Shown: positions 1-7,464, counted from the first letter of the stretch. The stretch is 33,099 bases of DNA from Bacillota bacterium (GCA_014360055.1 JACIYH010000024.1:1-33099); one strand, 5' to 3'. The notes: generated by a model from the sequence alone, not told the origin. Made by a program: numbers and translations.

Positions 1-81
1 CCAGCATCCGCCGGACGCGGCCACCAAAGAGGGAAGGAGGACCAGAGCCAGTCCCCTCGCCATCCGCATCCGGCGCTTCAC
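1..81 (-). CDS. gerAC: GerAC-type spore germination lipoprotein, N-terminal fragment cut by window edge
   Basis: Only the first roughly 27 codons are visible; the gene runs off the left edge. The frame from the GTG at 81 gives a basic n-region (VKRRMRMARG), a hydrophobic stretch (LALVLLPSLVAAS) and then GGC followed by Trp at the very edge. This is a lipoprotein signal peptide with a Cys-Trp junction, as in the GerAC family, which typically begins its mature part Cys-Trp-Asp. It directly follows gerAB on the same strand, the classic gerAA-AB-AC order. In the family, the C subunit is the lipoprotein of the spore inner-membrane nutrient receptor. The start is uncertain: GTG at 144 and ATG at 69 or 63 are in frame, and no SD sequence is decisive. 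The identity comes from context plus the lipobox, since the body of the protein is not visible. Confidence 0.6.
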   Translation of the reverse strand, partial: MKRRMRMARGLALVLLPSLVAASGGCW

Positions 82-151
82 CGCCGGCCCATCCCGCTTT
101 GCCCGCACGGCGCTCGCCGCCGGGCCCTCCCCCGCCCGGCTCACCCGCCGG

Positions 152-1312
152 TCACCGCCCGGCCCCCCGGACCCCCAGGTCGCGCAGGGCGGTCACCAGC
201 CACACCAGGGCCACCAGGCCCGCCAGGCCGGCGGTGACGAGGGGCACCACGGTGCGCGTCCACACCAGTATGAGCGTGACCAAGTCTTCAGGATTGGTCA
301 GTGACAGCGCACAGAGGACGGCCGCCAGGGGCATCACGAGCGGGCGGGAGTCGACCAGGCCCAGCACGCGGGCTACCCCCCGGGCGCACGCCCACAACAG
401 CCATGCCATCTGCACGAACCCCATGGCAGTCCAGCCGATCACCACCAGCACGTCAACCCGCTCGAGCAGGGGCAGGAGTACGCGTACCGAACGGACGACC
501 TCAATAGCCGGCATGGCAAAGCGGGAAACACCGTACCAACCCGCTGCCCCCTGGGCCAGGACGACCATCAGCCAGCCAACCAGCAGGGAGCCGGCGCCGG
601 CCCCCAAGGTAGCTGCCCGCAGGGCAGACGGGGCGTGGAAACTCTCAGCGCTCATGGCGAGAAGGATCACCTGCCCCCAGAATCCTGCCGACACCCCGGC
701 ACTGCGCAGGAGAGGACCGGGCCCCTCGGCCAGGACGGGGAAAAGCCGGCGGGCGTCGAACATGGGGATGAACCCCGGCACCAGGAACACCAGTACGACG
801 CCGACGGAAAGGAATGCCAGCACGGCTGCCCTGGCGACCACTTCCAGGCCAAACCAGGCCCCCACTACCCCCTGCAGCGTGATCACCACGGCCAGCACCC
901 AGGGCGGGGTGCGCGGAAGCGTGAGGAGCCCTACCATCTCCACCCCCGCCCGCAAGGCATATATGGTCAGGACACCGGTGCCCAGGACGAAGAGGCCACC
1001 TACCACTTTACCCATCCACCGACCCAGCGCCACGCCGGCCTGGTCAACCAGCCCCAGGCGGGGAAGGCGCCCGGCCAGGGCGGCCAGCAGCAGCGTGATA
1101 GGGATCACCGCCACCCCGCCCAGCAGGACACCCAGCCAGCCATTTTCCCTCCCTTCGCTGGCCACCACCGAGGGCAGGTACAGTACGGCGGTGGGCCAGG
1201 CCAGGCAGGTGCCCAGCGCGATCCCTTCCGTCGCTGAAATCTGGGAGCGCGGCCGCCGGGCTGGCAGCGGCCGCCCCGCCGATCCTTTCACCGCCCCCCT
1301 ACTGGCTGTCAC
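152..1312 (-). CDS. gerAB: GerAB-type spore germination receptor B subunit (endospore permease family)
   Basis: The product is 386 residues, close to the usual 360-380 for GerAB proteins. It is strongly hydrophobic, with about ten predicted membrane segments, and starts near SQISATEGIALG, the typical first segment of this amino acid/polyamine/organocation-like permease family. GerAB forms part of the nutrient germinant receptor of the spore inner membrane and is the likely ligand-binding subunit. I chose the GTG at 1312 because it overlaps the gerAA stop in a GTGA arrangement and has a G-rich SD (GGGGGAGGGGG) just upstream. A longer open frame extends to 1615 but only overlaps gerAA coding sequence. 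The germinant cannot be predicted from sequence. It is probably expressed in the forespore with gerAA. Confidence 0.88.
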   Translation of the reverse strand: MTASRGAVKGSAGRPLPARRPRSQISATEGIALGTCLAWPTAVLYLPSVVASEGRENGWLGVLLGGVAVIPITLLLAALAGRLPRLGLVDQAGVALGRWMGKVVGGLFVLGTGVLTIYALRAGVEMVGLLTLPRTPPWVLAVVITLQGVVGAWFGLEVVARAAVLAFLSVGVVLVFLVPGFIPMFDARRLFPVLAEGPGPLLRSAGVSAGFWGQVILLAMSAESFHAPSALRAATLGAGAGSLLVGWLMVVLAQGAAGWYGVSRFAMPAIEVVRSVRVLLPLLERVDVLVVIGWTAMGFVQMAWLLWACARGVARVLGLVDSRPLVMPLAAVLCALSLTNPEDLVTLILVWTRTVVPLVTAGLAGLVALVWLVTALRDLGVRGAGR

Positions 1313-2976
1313 CGGGGGGCACCCCCTCCCCCACGCCGGCGGCCCGCTGGCGGCGGTGCGGGAGGCTGGGGATAGGGCATACGCATGGGTTCTCCCCGGG
1401 CCAGCTGGGAGGGACGGCGGACCATGGCCCACGCAGGGGCGCGGAACACCAGATCCTTCAGGTCGGACAGGGTGCTGGGCACGTAAGGGTAGAAGTAGGG
1501 GATCCCGAACGAGCGCAGCGACAGGCCGTAATAGACGGTGACCGTGACCGCGGCCGCCAGGCCGAAGAGACCCAGCACGCCAGCCGCCACCGTGAACAAC
1601 AGGCGCGGTAACCACATGGCCAACAGGGCTACATACCCGGGGATGGCGAAAGCCGTGATGGCCGTGATCCCCACCACCACCAGCATGATGGGGCTGATGA
1701 CCGCCGCCCGCACCGCGGCGTCGCCGATCACCAGGGCGCCCACCACGCTGATGGCCTGCCCCACCTGACGGGGCATGCGCAGCCCCGCCTCCCTCAGCAA
1801 CTCGAAGACTACCCCCATGACAACCGCCTCGGCCAGCGAAGGAAGGGGCACACCCTCCCTGGCAGCCTGCAGGCGCAAGAAGAAGGCGGTGGGCAGCATC
1901 TCGGTGTGAAAGGTGGTCAAAGCCACGTACAGGCCGGGGGCGGTCAACGTGAGTATGAGGGCGAGCAGGCGCAGCGTCCGGTTAAGGAAGGCAAAGAAGC
2001 TGTTTACGAAGTGGTCCTCCGGCGACGCGAGCACCATTCCCATGTCACAGGGGACGATGAGGGCATAGGGAGTGTTGTCAACCAGGATGACGATGCGACC
2101 CTCTGCCAGGGCTGCGGCCGCGCGGTCCGGCCGCTCCGTGGCCAGGACCAGCGGCACGGGGGCCAGGGGGGTGTCCGAAATGAATTCCGCCACCGCGTTG
2201 GACCCCAGGGGATCTTCCAGTTTGATCCTGTTCAGGCGGGAAAGGAGCTCGTCCACCAGTTCCCGCCCTGCGAGGCCCTCTATGTACGCCACCTCCACGC
2301 GCACGTTCACCAGGTCGCCCAGCATGAGGCGACGGAAACGCAGCCGGGGCGTCTTCACCCAGCGCCTGAGCAGGCTCATGTTGACCCCGATGCTTTCCAC
2401 AAAGCCCTCGCGGGGCCCTTTGAGGGTTGATTCGAGAGTCGGCTCTTCCACGGCCCGGGTCTCGAAGCCCCGGGTAGCACAAAGGAGGGCCCGATCTTCC
2501 CCCTCGAGGAACAAGGCGGTGTCTCCGGAAAGGATCCCGTGCAGTACCTCCCTCCACTCCCTCACCCACCGCACGGAGGCCACATGCACCAGCACGGGCT
2601 CTCCGGCGGGCAGCTGTCGCAGCCGCGTGCCAAGCAGCCCGGCCTCGTAGGTGACCGCCCGCATAATCGCGTCGGCCACGGCGGCAGGGTCGGCCAGGGC
2701 CTCCATGTAGCAGACCAGGGCCTCCCGCCACGCGCCCCTGGGGCCGAGCACCTGCGTACGCCTGAGCACCAGGTCGCTGGAGTCCCCCAGGACCGAGCGG
2801 AGCCACTTCTCATTGTCGTCGAGGTGGCGGTAGACCCGGCAGGGGGCGTATTCGCCCTCGGCCTCCACGCGCAGGCAGTCGGCCGGGGGCGGTCCCTCCC
2901 CCGCATCCGGAAGATCCTGGGCGGCGAAGTGCCGCCTGGCCAGCCGACGCAAATACTGTACGGGGCGGAATGGCAT
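1309..2976 (-). CDS. gerAA: GerAA-type spore germination receptor A subunit
   Basis: The product is 555 residues. A soluble N-terminal half (to about residue 320) carries the GerA-family signature region GPREGFVESIGVN at about 188-200. A membrane half follows, with hydrophobic segments near 326-355, 383-397, 405-450 and 453-485. The family forms the A subunit of germinant receptors in the spore inner membrane, acting with GerAB and GerAC. The ATG at 2976 has an SD (AGGGGGT) about 6 nt upstream. The C-terminus ends in a Pro/Gly/Arg-rich tail (about the last 20 residues) that reaches into the gerAB start, giving a 4-bp GTGA overlap and probable translational coupling. The gene is first in the operon; a candidate sigma-G-like promoter lies at 3001-3031. 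Confidence 0.93.
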   Translation of the reverse strand: MPFRPVQYLRRLARRHFAAQDLPDAGEGPPPADCLRVEAEGEYAPCRVYRHLDDNEKWLRSVLGDSSDLVLRRTQVLGPRGAWREALVCYMEALADPAAVADAIMRAVTYEAGLLGTRLRQLPAGEPVLVHVASVRWVREWREVLHGILSGDTALFLEGEDRALLCATRGFETRAVEEPTLESTLKGPREGFVESIGVNMSLLRRWVKTPRLRFRRLMLGDLVNVRVEVAYIEGLAGRELVDELLSRLNRIKLEDPLGSNAVAEFISDTPLAPVPLVLATERPDRAAAALAEGRIVILVDNTPYALIVPCDMGMVLASPEDHFVNSFFAFLNRTLRLLALILTLTAPGLYVALTTFHTEMLPTAFFLRLQAAREGVPLPSLAEAVVMGVVFELLREAGLRMPRQVGQAISVVGALVIGDAAVRAAVISPIMLVVVGITAITAFAIPGYVALLAMWLPRLLFTVAAGVLGLFGLAAAVTVTVYYGLSLRSFGIPYFYPYVPSTLSDLKDLVFRAPAWAMVRRPSQLARGEPMRMPYPQPPAPPPAGRRRGGGGAPR

Positions 2977-3000
2977 CGTCTACCCCCTGACGCCACCCGG

Positions 3001-3031
3001 TATTATGCCGCCAGCCACCCGTCCCCCATAC
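3001..3031 (-). promoter_or_regulatory. Candidate forespore (sigma-G-like) promoter of the gerA operon
   Basis: On the minus strand a CATAATA box lies at 3007-3001, which fits the sigma-G -10 consensus CATnMTA. A GTATG box lies at 3031-3027, 4 of 5 to GMATR. The spacer is 19 nt, where about 18 is usual. Transcription would start near 2994, leaving a leader of about 20 nt and an SD before gerAA. Known gerA operons are transcribed in the forespore by sigma-G, so position and target fit. The match is short and the -35 is imperfect, so this is inference. Confidence 0.4.
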
Positions 3032-3052
3032 GCCTCCCCCACCGAACCAAGT

Positions 3053-3081
3053 TTGCGCAAGCCAGCCCCTTTATGTAAGAT
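3053..3081 (+). promoter_or_regulatory. Candidate sigma-A promoter of mgtC
   Basis: A weak -35 (TTGCGC, 3053-3058) is followed after 17 nt by a -10-like TAAGAT (3076-3081) in a comparatively AT-rich patch of an otherwise GC-rich region. The predicted start is near 3088, giving an mgtC leader of roughly 148 nt that would contain the short ORF at 3115-3159. The box matches are only 3/6 and 4/6, but the spacing is ideal and no better candidate is seen before mgtC. Confidence 0.35.
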
Positions 3082-3114
3082 CAGGAGCAAGCTCGGTCAG
3101 AGGAGGCCGCATTC

Positions 3115-3159
3115 ATGAAGAAGCCCCTCGTGTGCAGGTCGCCTACGCGGCCCCGCTGA
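3115..3159 (+). CDS. Short leader ORF upstream of mgtC (14 codons)
   Basis: ATG at 3115 follows a very strong SD (AGGAGG, 3101-3106) at 8 nt spacing and reads MKKPLVCRSPTRPR before a TGA at 3157-3159. It lies in the putative mgtC mRNA leader, 76 nt before the mgtC start and out of frame with it, so it is not an N-terminal extension. Three of its fourteen residues are proline. In enterobacteria, the mgtC leader carries short ORFs whose translation controls mgtC expression. That precedent makes a regulatory leader peptide plausible here, but homology is not shown. A chance ORF cannot be excluded; the SD is the main support. Confidence 0.4.
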   Translation: MKKPLVCRSPTRPR

Positions 3160-3235
3160 AAGGCACTCCGCCGCGAAACACGGGTACAGACCTGCCGCAA
3201 ACTGAGACTGAGTCACCGGGAAGGAGACACAGTGC

Positions 3236-3907
3236 ATGGCAAGCCTTGATCCCACCGTGGCCCTCTTGCGACTGTTCCTGGCGGCCCTGGCGGGGGGCAT
3301 CATCGGGCTGGAAAGGGAACATGCCAACCGCCCGGCCGGCTTCCGCACCCACATCCTGGTCAGCGCCGGTGCCTGCCTGGTGGCCCTCACCGCCCTTTCC
3401 GTGGCTTCCAGCTTCCGCGGGGTAGCCAACACCGACCCCACCCGCATGGCCGCCCATGTAATCTCCGGGATAGGCTTCCTGGGGGCGGGAGCCATCATGC
3501 GGGAGGGGCTGAACATCCGCGGCCTCACCACCGCAGCCAGCATCTGGGTGATCGCTACCGTGGGCCTGGCCATGGGCATGGGCCTTTACTGGCACGGGGC
3601 CATCGCCACCCTGCTGGCCGGCCTTACCCTCCACTACCTGCCCGCGGTGGAGCGCCGCTTCACGCGCGGGCAGTACCGGCTGATCACCGTAGTCACCCAG
3701 GACACCCCCGGGCAGATCGGCCGCATCGGCATCGCCCTGGGAAACCGGGGCGTGGACATCCGCAACATCGAGATGGACTCCCAGCCAGGCGGGCTCATCT
3801 CCATCCAGCTTTACGTACGCACACCGCCGGCCTGCGACCTCACCCGCCTGGTCTCCGAACTGGCCACCATCCCGGGCGTGAAGTCGGCCGACACCACCCC
3901 CTGGTGA
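3236..3907 (+). CDS. mgtC: MgtC/SapB family membrane protein
   Basis: The product is 223 residues. The hydrophobic N-terminal domain (about residues 5-135, four to five membrane segments) has the family hallmarks GLEREHANRPAGFRTH, GIGFLGAGAI and GLTTAASIW. A soluble ACT-like C-terminal domain (about 145-223) contains PGQIGRIGIALGNRGVDI. MgtC proteins in other bacteria are linked to growth in low magnesium and to modulation of the F-type ATP synthase; the exact role of environmental homologs is unsettled. The ATG at 3236 has SD AAGGAG at 3221-3226. The gene is transcribed alone, divergently from gerA and convergently with truA, whose stop lies only 7 bp away with no recognisable terminator between them. 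Confidence 0.92.
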   Translation: MASLDPTVALLRLFLAALAGGIIGLEREHANRPAGFRTHILVSAGACLVALTALSVASSFRGVANTDPTRMAAHVISGIGFLGAGAIMREGLNIRGLTTAASIWVIATVGLAMGMGLYWHGAIATLLAGLTLHYLPAVERRFTRGQYRLITVVTQDTPGQIGRIGIALGNRGVDIRNIEMDSQPGGLISIQLYVRTPPACDLTRLVSELATIPGVKSADTTPW

Positions 3908-3914
3908 ACACGGT

Positions 3915-4646
3915 TCAGTAGATGACCTGCTCCAGGCAAAGACCGTGGGCGGGGAGGGTGGGCCCGGCCAGGGCACGGTCTCCGATGCGAAGGGCCTGCT
4001 CGACCTGCTCGGGCGGCATCCGCCCCCGCCCCACCTCCAGCAGGGTGCCGGCCAGGGTACGCACCATGTGGTAGAGGAAACCGTCCGCCTCGGCCACCAG
4101 ACGCAAGACAGGGCCGCCGGGTCCCTCCTCCAGGTCCAGCCGCCGCAGGGTGCGCACGGTGGTCCGCGCCGCCGATCCCTCCCCGCGGAAGGCGCGGAAG
4201 TCGTGCCGGCCCACCAGGGCTGCCGCCGCCTGCTCCATGGCCGCCCGGTGCAGAGGGCCACGCACGTGCAGGGCGTAGCGCCGCCAGAAGGGTGAGGGAA
4301 AGGTCGCCACCCAGAACGTGTAGCTGTAAACCTTCCCCCGGGCCGAGTAGCGGGCGTGAAAGGTAGGGGAAACCTCTTCTGCCGCTGTCACCACGATGTC
4401 GGGAGGCAACAGGGTGGCCAGTGCCCAGGGGATGCGGTCCGTAGGGATGGTACCGCCGGTGAAGAAACTGACCACCTGGCCGCGGGCGTGCACCCCGGCG
4501 TCGGTGCGCCCGGCACCCACCACGCGCACGGGTTCCCCGCAGCACACGCTGAGGGCCTTCTCCAGCTCTTCCTGGATGGTGGGCAATCCCTTCTGGCGCT
4601 GGAAGCCGGCGTAGGCCGTCCCCTCGTACTGGACCACCAGCTTCAC
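3915..4646 (-). CDS. truA: tRNA pseudouridine(38-40) synthase TruA
   Basis: The product is 243 residues, the normal length. TruA isomerises uridines 38-40 of the tRNA anticodon stem to pseudouridine. The catalytic aspartate motif GAGRTDAGVHA is at about 44-54, with Asp49 as the expected nucleophile. The C-terminal region FLYHMVRTLAGTLLEVGRG matches the family. It is the last gene of the long minus-strand array, 186 bp after ecfT, as in many Firmicutes. The start is not fully settled: the GTG at 4646 has a poor SD. The residues just upstream in frame (LRN) resemble the usual family start MRN, but no ATG/GTG/TTG is available there. The GTG overlaps the stop of a short upstream ORF (4643-4693), so coupled re-initiation is possible. 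Confidence 0.94.
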   Translation of the reverse strand: MKLVVQYEGTAYAGFQRQKGLPTIQEELEKALSVCCGEPVRVVGAGRTDAGVHARGQVVSFFTGGTIPTDRIPWALATLLPPDIVVTAAEEVSPTFHARYSARGKVYSYTFWVATFPSPFWRRYALHVRGPLHRAAMEQAAAALVGRHDFRAFRGEGSAARTTVRTLRRLDLEEGPGGPVLRLVAEADGFLYHMVRTLAGTLLEVGRGRMPPEQVEQALRIGDRALAGPTLPAHGLCLEQVIY

Positions 4647-4693
4647 GTTCCGCAGCCGTGGCTCGTCTGCCCCATACCGCCCCTGCGTGCCAA
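4643..4693 (-). CDS. Possible short ORF translationally coupled to truA
   Basis: TTG at 4693 follows a strong SD (GGGGAGGTG) and reads LARRGGMGQTSHGCGT. It ends in a TGA that overlaps the truA GTG start in a GTGA arrangement. An in-frame GTG near 4699 and an open frame running back toward the ecfT end are also present. I recognise no family. It explains how truA, with its weak own SD, could be translated. GC-rich sequence produces such frames by chance, so confidence is low. Confidence 0.25.
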   Translation of the reverse strand: MARRGGMGQTSHGCGT

Positions 4694-4742
4694 CTCCACC
4701 TCCCCGGCCCGGCAGTACGCCCGCAGGTCCGGCCCCGGTCCG

Positions 4743-4808
4743 CGTGGGGGCTCCCCCACGACGCGCCCGACCCCGCAGTGCCTCCGCGCGCCCGGGCCCC
4801 GCGCGGGG
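4743..4808 (-). other. Two GC-rich inverted repeats in the ecfT-truA gap
   Basis: The 186-bp gap 4647-4832 holds a perfect 8-bp inverted repeat (CGTGGGGG at 4743-4750, CCCCCACG at 4753-4760) and a second one (CCGCGCG at 4784-4790, CGCGCGG at 4800-4806, extendable by two pairs). Neither is followed by a T-run on either strand, so they are not standard intrinsic terminators. They could attenuate transcription or stabilise mRNA ends between the ECF genes and truA. No convincing promoter is seen in the gap. Confidence 0.3.
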
Positions 4809-4832
4809 ACGCCGTGCCGGGGCCGCGCCCGC

Positions 4833-5624
4833 TTAACGCAGCACGAGGGCGGCCGCCATCACCACGGCCGAGCCGGCCAGGGCGGCCAGGTCGGAGGCGC
4901 CCATGCGCAGCACGCGCAGGCGGGTGCGGCCCTCTCCGCCCCGGTAGCAGCGCGCCTCCATGGCCATGGCCAGGTCGTCCGCCCGCCGGAACGCCCCCAC
5001 GAACAGGGGGACCAGGATGGGCACCATGCTGCGGGCCCGCCGTATCACGTTGCCGCTCTGGAAGTCGGCGCCCCGGGCCATCTGGGCCTTCATTATCTTC
5101 TCCGCTTCTTCCAGCAGGGTGGGGATGAAGCGCAGGGCAATGGACATCATCATGGCGATCTCATGGGCGGGCACCCCCACCCGGCGCAGGGGGCGCAGGA
5201 GGTATTCCAGCCCATCGGTGAGGGCGATGGGCGAGGTGGTAAAGGTGAGCAGGGAAGTGGAGAGGATGAGGAGCACCAGGCGGCCGGCGGTCACCATGCC
5301 CATGCGCAGGCCCGGCCAGGTGGCAGTGAGGGGCCCCAGGCGGAACCACACCGGCCCCGGGGTCATGAAAAGCTGCAGGACGAAGGTGAAGGCGATGATG
5401 GCCAGGATGGACCTCAGGCTCCGCCAGAGCAGGCGGGGAGGGATGCCTGCCACCAGCAGGCCACCCATGAGGAGGACACCCACCAGGGCGAAGGCCGGCC
5501 AGCGGTACAGGAAAAAGAGCACCACCACCAGGCCGCCCGTCACCACGATCTTGGTGCGCGGGTCAAGCCGGTGAACGGGCGATTCGCCCGGGTAGTACTG
5601 GCCGAAGGGGGCCCCGCTGAACAT
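4833..5624 (-). CDS. ecfT: ECF transporter transmembrane (T) component EcfT
   Basis: The product is about 263 residues with several membrane segments. It begins with the typical GQYYPGESPVHRLDPRTK motif and carries the two coupling-helix motifs Ala-Arg-Gly (about 184-186, in MARGADF) and Ala-Arg-Cys (about 225-227, in EARCYRG), which dock on the two ATPases. EcfT joins EcfA1/EcfA2 to interchangeable substrate-binding S components in group II energy-coupling factor importers for vitamins and metals. No S component is encoded here, so it presumably serves unlinked ones. The junction with ecfA2 reads GTGATG: the ATG at 5624 shares a base with the ecfA2 stop, and the GTG at 5627 is an alternative start. 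Confidence 0.95.
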   Translation of the reverse strand: MFSGAPFGQYYPGESPVHRLDPRTKIVVTGGLVVVLFFLYRWPAFALVGVLLMGGLLVAGIPPRLLWRSLRSILAIIAFTFVLQLFMTPGPVWFRLGPLTATWPGLRMGMVTAGRLVLLILSTSLLTFTTSPIALTDGLEYLLRPLRRVGVPAHEIAMMMSIALRFIPTLLEEAEKIMKAQMARGADFQSGNVIRRARSMVPILVPLFVGAFRRADDLAMAMEARCYRGGEGRTRLRVLRMGASDLAALAGSAVVMAAALVLR

Positions 5625-6595
5625 CACGGCCCATCCCCCCCGCCCGGCGGGCAGCCCCCGCCCGGCCCACGGGTGCCCCCCGACGCCGGGCCCCCGTCGG
5701 CGCGCGTTCCGCCCGGCAATCGGGCGTCTCGCAGGGGGAGGCGGCCGTTCTCGCCGAAGACACGCACCAGTTCCGCTTCGGCTTCCTCTTCGGTAAGTAC
5801 GTCCGTGCGCACCTGCCAGCCCCGCTCCTGCAGGAGGCGCATCACCCGCGTCACTACCGGCGTGCCCAGACCCACCCGATCGAGCATTTCTGCCTGCGCG
5901 AACACCTCGCGCGGAGACCCTACCATGAGCAGGCGCCCCCGGTCCAGCACTGCCACCCGCTGGGCCAGCCGGGCCACGTCCTCCATCTGGTGGGTGACCA
6001 GCACCACCGTGAGCCCGTAGTCGGCGTGCAGGGCCCTTATGCGGGAGAGGATCTCCTGCCGCCCGCGGGGGTCCAGCCCGGCCGTGGGTTCGTCCAGTAC
6101 CAGCACCCGGGGTCCCATGGCCAGCACCCCGGCGATGGCCACCCGCCGCGTCTCCCCGCCCGAAAGCTCAAAGGGCGAGCGCTCCAGCATCTCCCGGCCC
6201 AGGCCCACCATCTCCAGGGCCTGTTCCACCCGGCGGTCAACCTCCTCGGGAGGGTAACCCAGGTTGCGGGGGCCGAAGGCCACGTCCGCCAGTACGGTTT
6301 CCTCGAAAAGCTGCTGCTCGGGGTACTGGAACACCAGGCCCACCTGCTGGCGCACCCGCCGCAGATTGACCCGCCGATCGGAGAGATCCAGGTCCCCCAC
6401 CACCACGCGGCCGCGGGTGGGACGCAGGAGCCCGTTGAAGTGCTGGATGAGGGTCGACTTGCCCGAGCCCGTGGGGCCGATGATGGCCAGGAATTCCCCG
6501 TCGCGCACCTCCAGGCTCACGCCTTCCAGCGCCACCACTTCCATGGGGGTACCGGGCAGGTATATGTGGGTCAGGTCCTCCACCCAAATGGGCAC
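5624..6595 (-). CDS. ecfA2: ECF transporter ATP-binding protein EcfA2
   Basis: The product is a 323-residue ABC ATPase: Walker A GPTGSGKST at 40-48, Q-loop Gln90, signature LSGGE at 144-148 (Glu in place of the usual Gln), Walker B VLVLDE at 164-169 and switch His202. It powers vitamin uptake with EcfA1 and EcfT. About 30 residues longer than typical EcfA2, it ends in a Gly/Pro-rich low-complexity tail (roughly residues 293-323) that runs into the ecfT start. The GTG start at 6595 has SD-like GAGGTAGGAC just upstream and lies 3 bp after the ecfA1 stop. Assignment as A2 rests on its position between ecfA1 and ecfT. Confidence 0.94.
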   Translation of the reverse strand: MPIWVEDLTHIYLPGTPMEVVALEGVSLEVRDGEFLAIIGPTGSGKSTLIQHFNGLLRPTRGRVVVGDLDLSDRRVNLRRVRQQVGLVFQYPEQQLFEETVLADVAFGPRNLGYPPEEVDRRVEQALEMVGLGREMLERSPFELSGGETRRVAIAGVLAMGPRVLVLDEPTAGLDPRGRQEILSRIRALHADYGLTVVLVTHQMEDVARLAQRVAVLDRGRLLMVGSPREVFAQAEMLDRVGLGTPVVTRVMRLLQERGWQVRTDVLTEEEAEAELVRVFGENGRLPLRDARLPGGTRADGGPASGGTRGPGGGCPPGGGDGP

Positions 6596-6598
6596 GTC

Positions 6599-7438
6599 CT
6601 ACCTCGCCCCCAGGGCGGCCACCAGGTCCTCGGGCGCGAGCACGGTACCGTCCAGCTGCCAGCCCCGCCGCCTGAGCCTCCAGGCCAGCTCCGCCACCGC
6701 CGGTACGTCCAGACCCCAGCGCCGGAGGTCGGGGGCCCGCGCAAAGAGCGTGGCAGGTGGCTCCAGGGCCACCAGCCGCCCCCGGTGGAGGACGGCCACC
6801 CGGTCCGCCCGGGCGGCCTCATCCATGAAATGGGTCACGTAGACTACGGTGATCTTCTCCTCGCGGTTGAGCCGCAACACCGTGGCCAGCACGTCCCGCC
6901 GACCCACGGGATCGAGCATGGCGGTGGGCTCGTCCAGGACCAGGCAGGCGGGCCGCATGGCCAGCACCCCGGCGATGGCCACCCGCTGTTTCTGCCCCCC
7001 CGAGAGAAGGTGGGGGGCGTGACGGGCAAAGGCCGACATGCCCACGGCGGCGAGGGCCCCGTCCACCCTGGCCCTGATTTCACCGGGGGGGAGCCCGAGG
7101 TTCTCGGGGCCGAAAGCCACGTCCTCTTCCACCGTGGTGGCCACCAGCTGGTTGTCGGGGTTCTGGAAGACCATCCCCACGCGGCGCCTGATCTCCCACA
7201 GGCAGGCCGGGTCGCGCGTGTTCATGCCGTCGACCCACACCTCCCCCTCCGTGGGGAGGAGGAGGGCATTGAAATGCTTGGCCAGGGTGGACTTGCCGCT
7301 GCCGTTTTCCCCTATGACGGCCAGGAATTCCCCCCGGCCGACCTCCAGGTCGACCCCCCGCAGGGCCTCCACTTCCCTGTTCTCCCCTGCCCTGTAGCGG
7401 TGACCCAGGCCCGCCACCCGGATGAGAGGCTCTCTCAC
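6599..7438 (-). CDS. ecfA1: ECF transporter ATP-binding protein EcfA1
   Basis: The product is a 279-residue ABC ATPase with all motifs: Walker A GENGSGKST at 43-51, Q-loop Gln92 in FQNPDNQ, signature LSGGQ at 145-149, Walker B CLVLDE at 165-170 and switch His203. It pairs with EcfA2 to energise ECF vitamin/metal importers at the cytoplasmic membrane. The GTG start at 7438 has a GGAG/GGGG SD region upstream. It follows rplQ by 26 bp at the end of the ribosomal array, a conserved Firmicutes arrangement, and so is probably co-transcribed with the alpha operon genes. Confidence 0.95.
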   Translation of the reverse strand: MREPLIRVAGLGHRYRAGENREVEALRGVDLEVGRGEFLAVIGENGSGKSTLAKHFNALLLPTEGEVWVDGMNTRDPACLWEIRRRVGMVFQNPDNQLVATTVEEDVAFGPENLGLPPGEIRARVDGALAAVGMSAFARHAPHLLSGGQKQRVAIAGVLAMRPACLVLDEPTAMLDPVGRRDVLATVLRLNREEKITVVYVTHFMDEAARADRVAVLHRGRLVALEPPATLFARAPDLRRWGLDVPAVAELAWRLRRRGWQLDGTVLAPEDLVAALGAR

Positions 7439-7464
7439 CTGGTCCCCATCTCCGAGACCTTTCC

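Noticed and set aside
99-1541. Plus-strand open frame of about 480 codons opposite gerAB
   Set aside because: Arg/Thr/Pro-rich low-complexity product antisense to a membrane protein gene; a composition artefact.
3160-3235. Magnesium riboswitch (M-box or similar) before mgtC
   Set aside because: The space is short and I could not recognise conserved riboswitch core elements; only small inverted repeats are visible.
3115-3236. Short ORF as an N-terminal extension of MgtC
   Set aside because: It is out of frame with mgtC and ends at 3159; MgtC has its own SD and a family-typical start.
4743-4760. Perfect inverted repeat as an intrinsic terminator
   Set aside because: No T-run follows on either strand, so it is reported only as a hairpin of unknown role.
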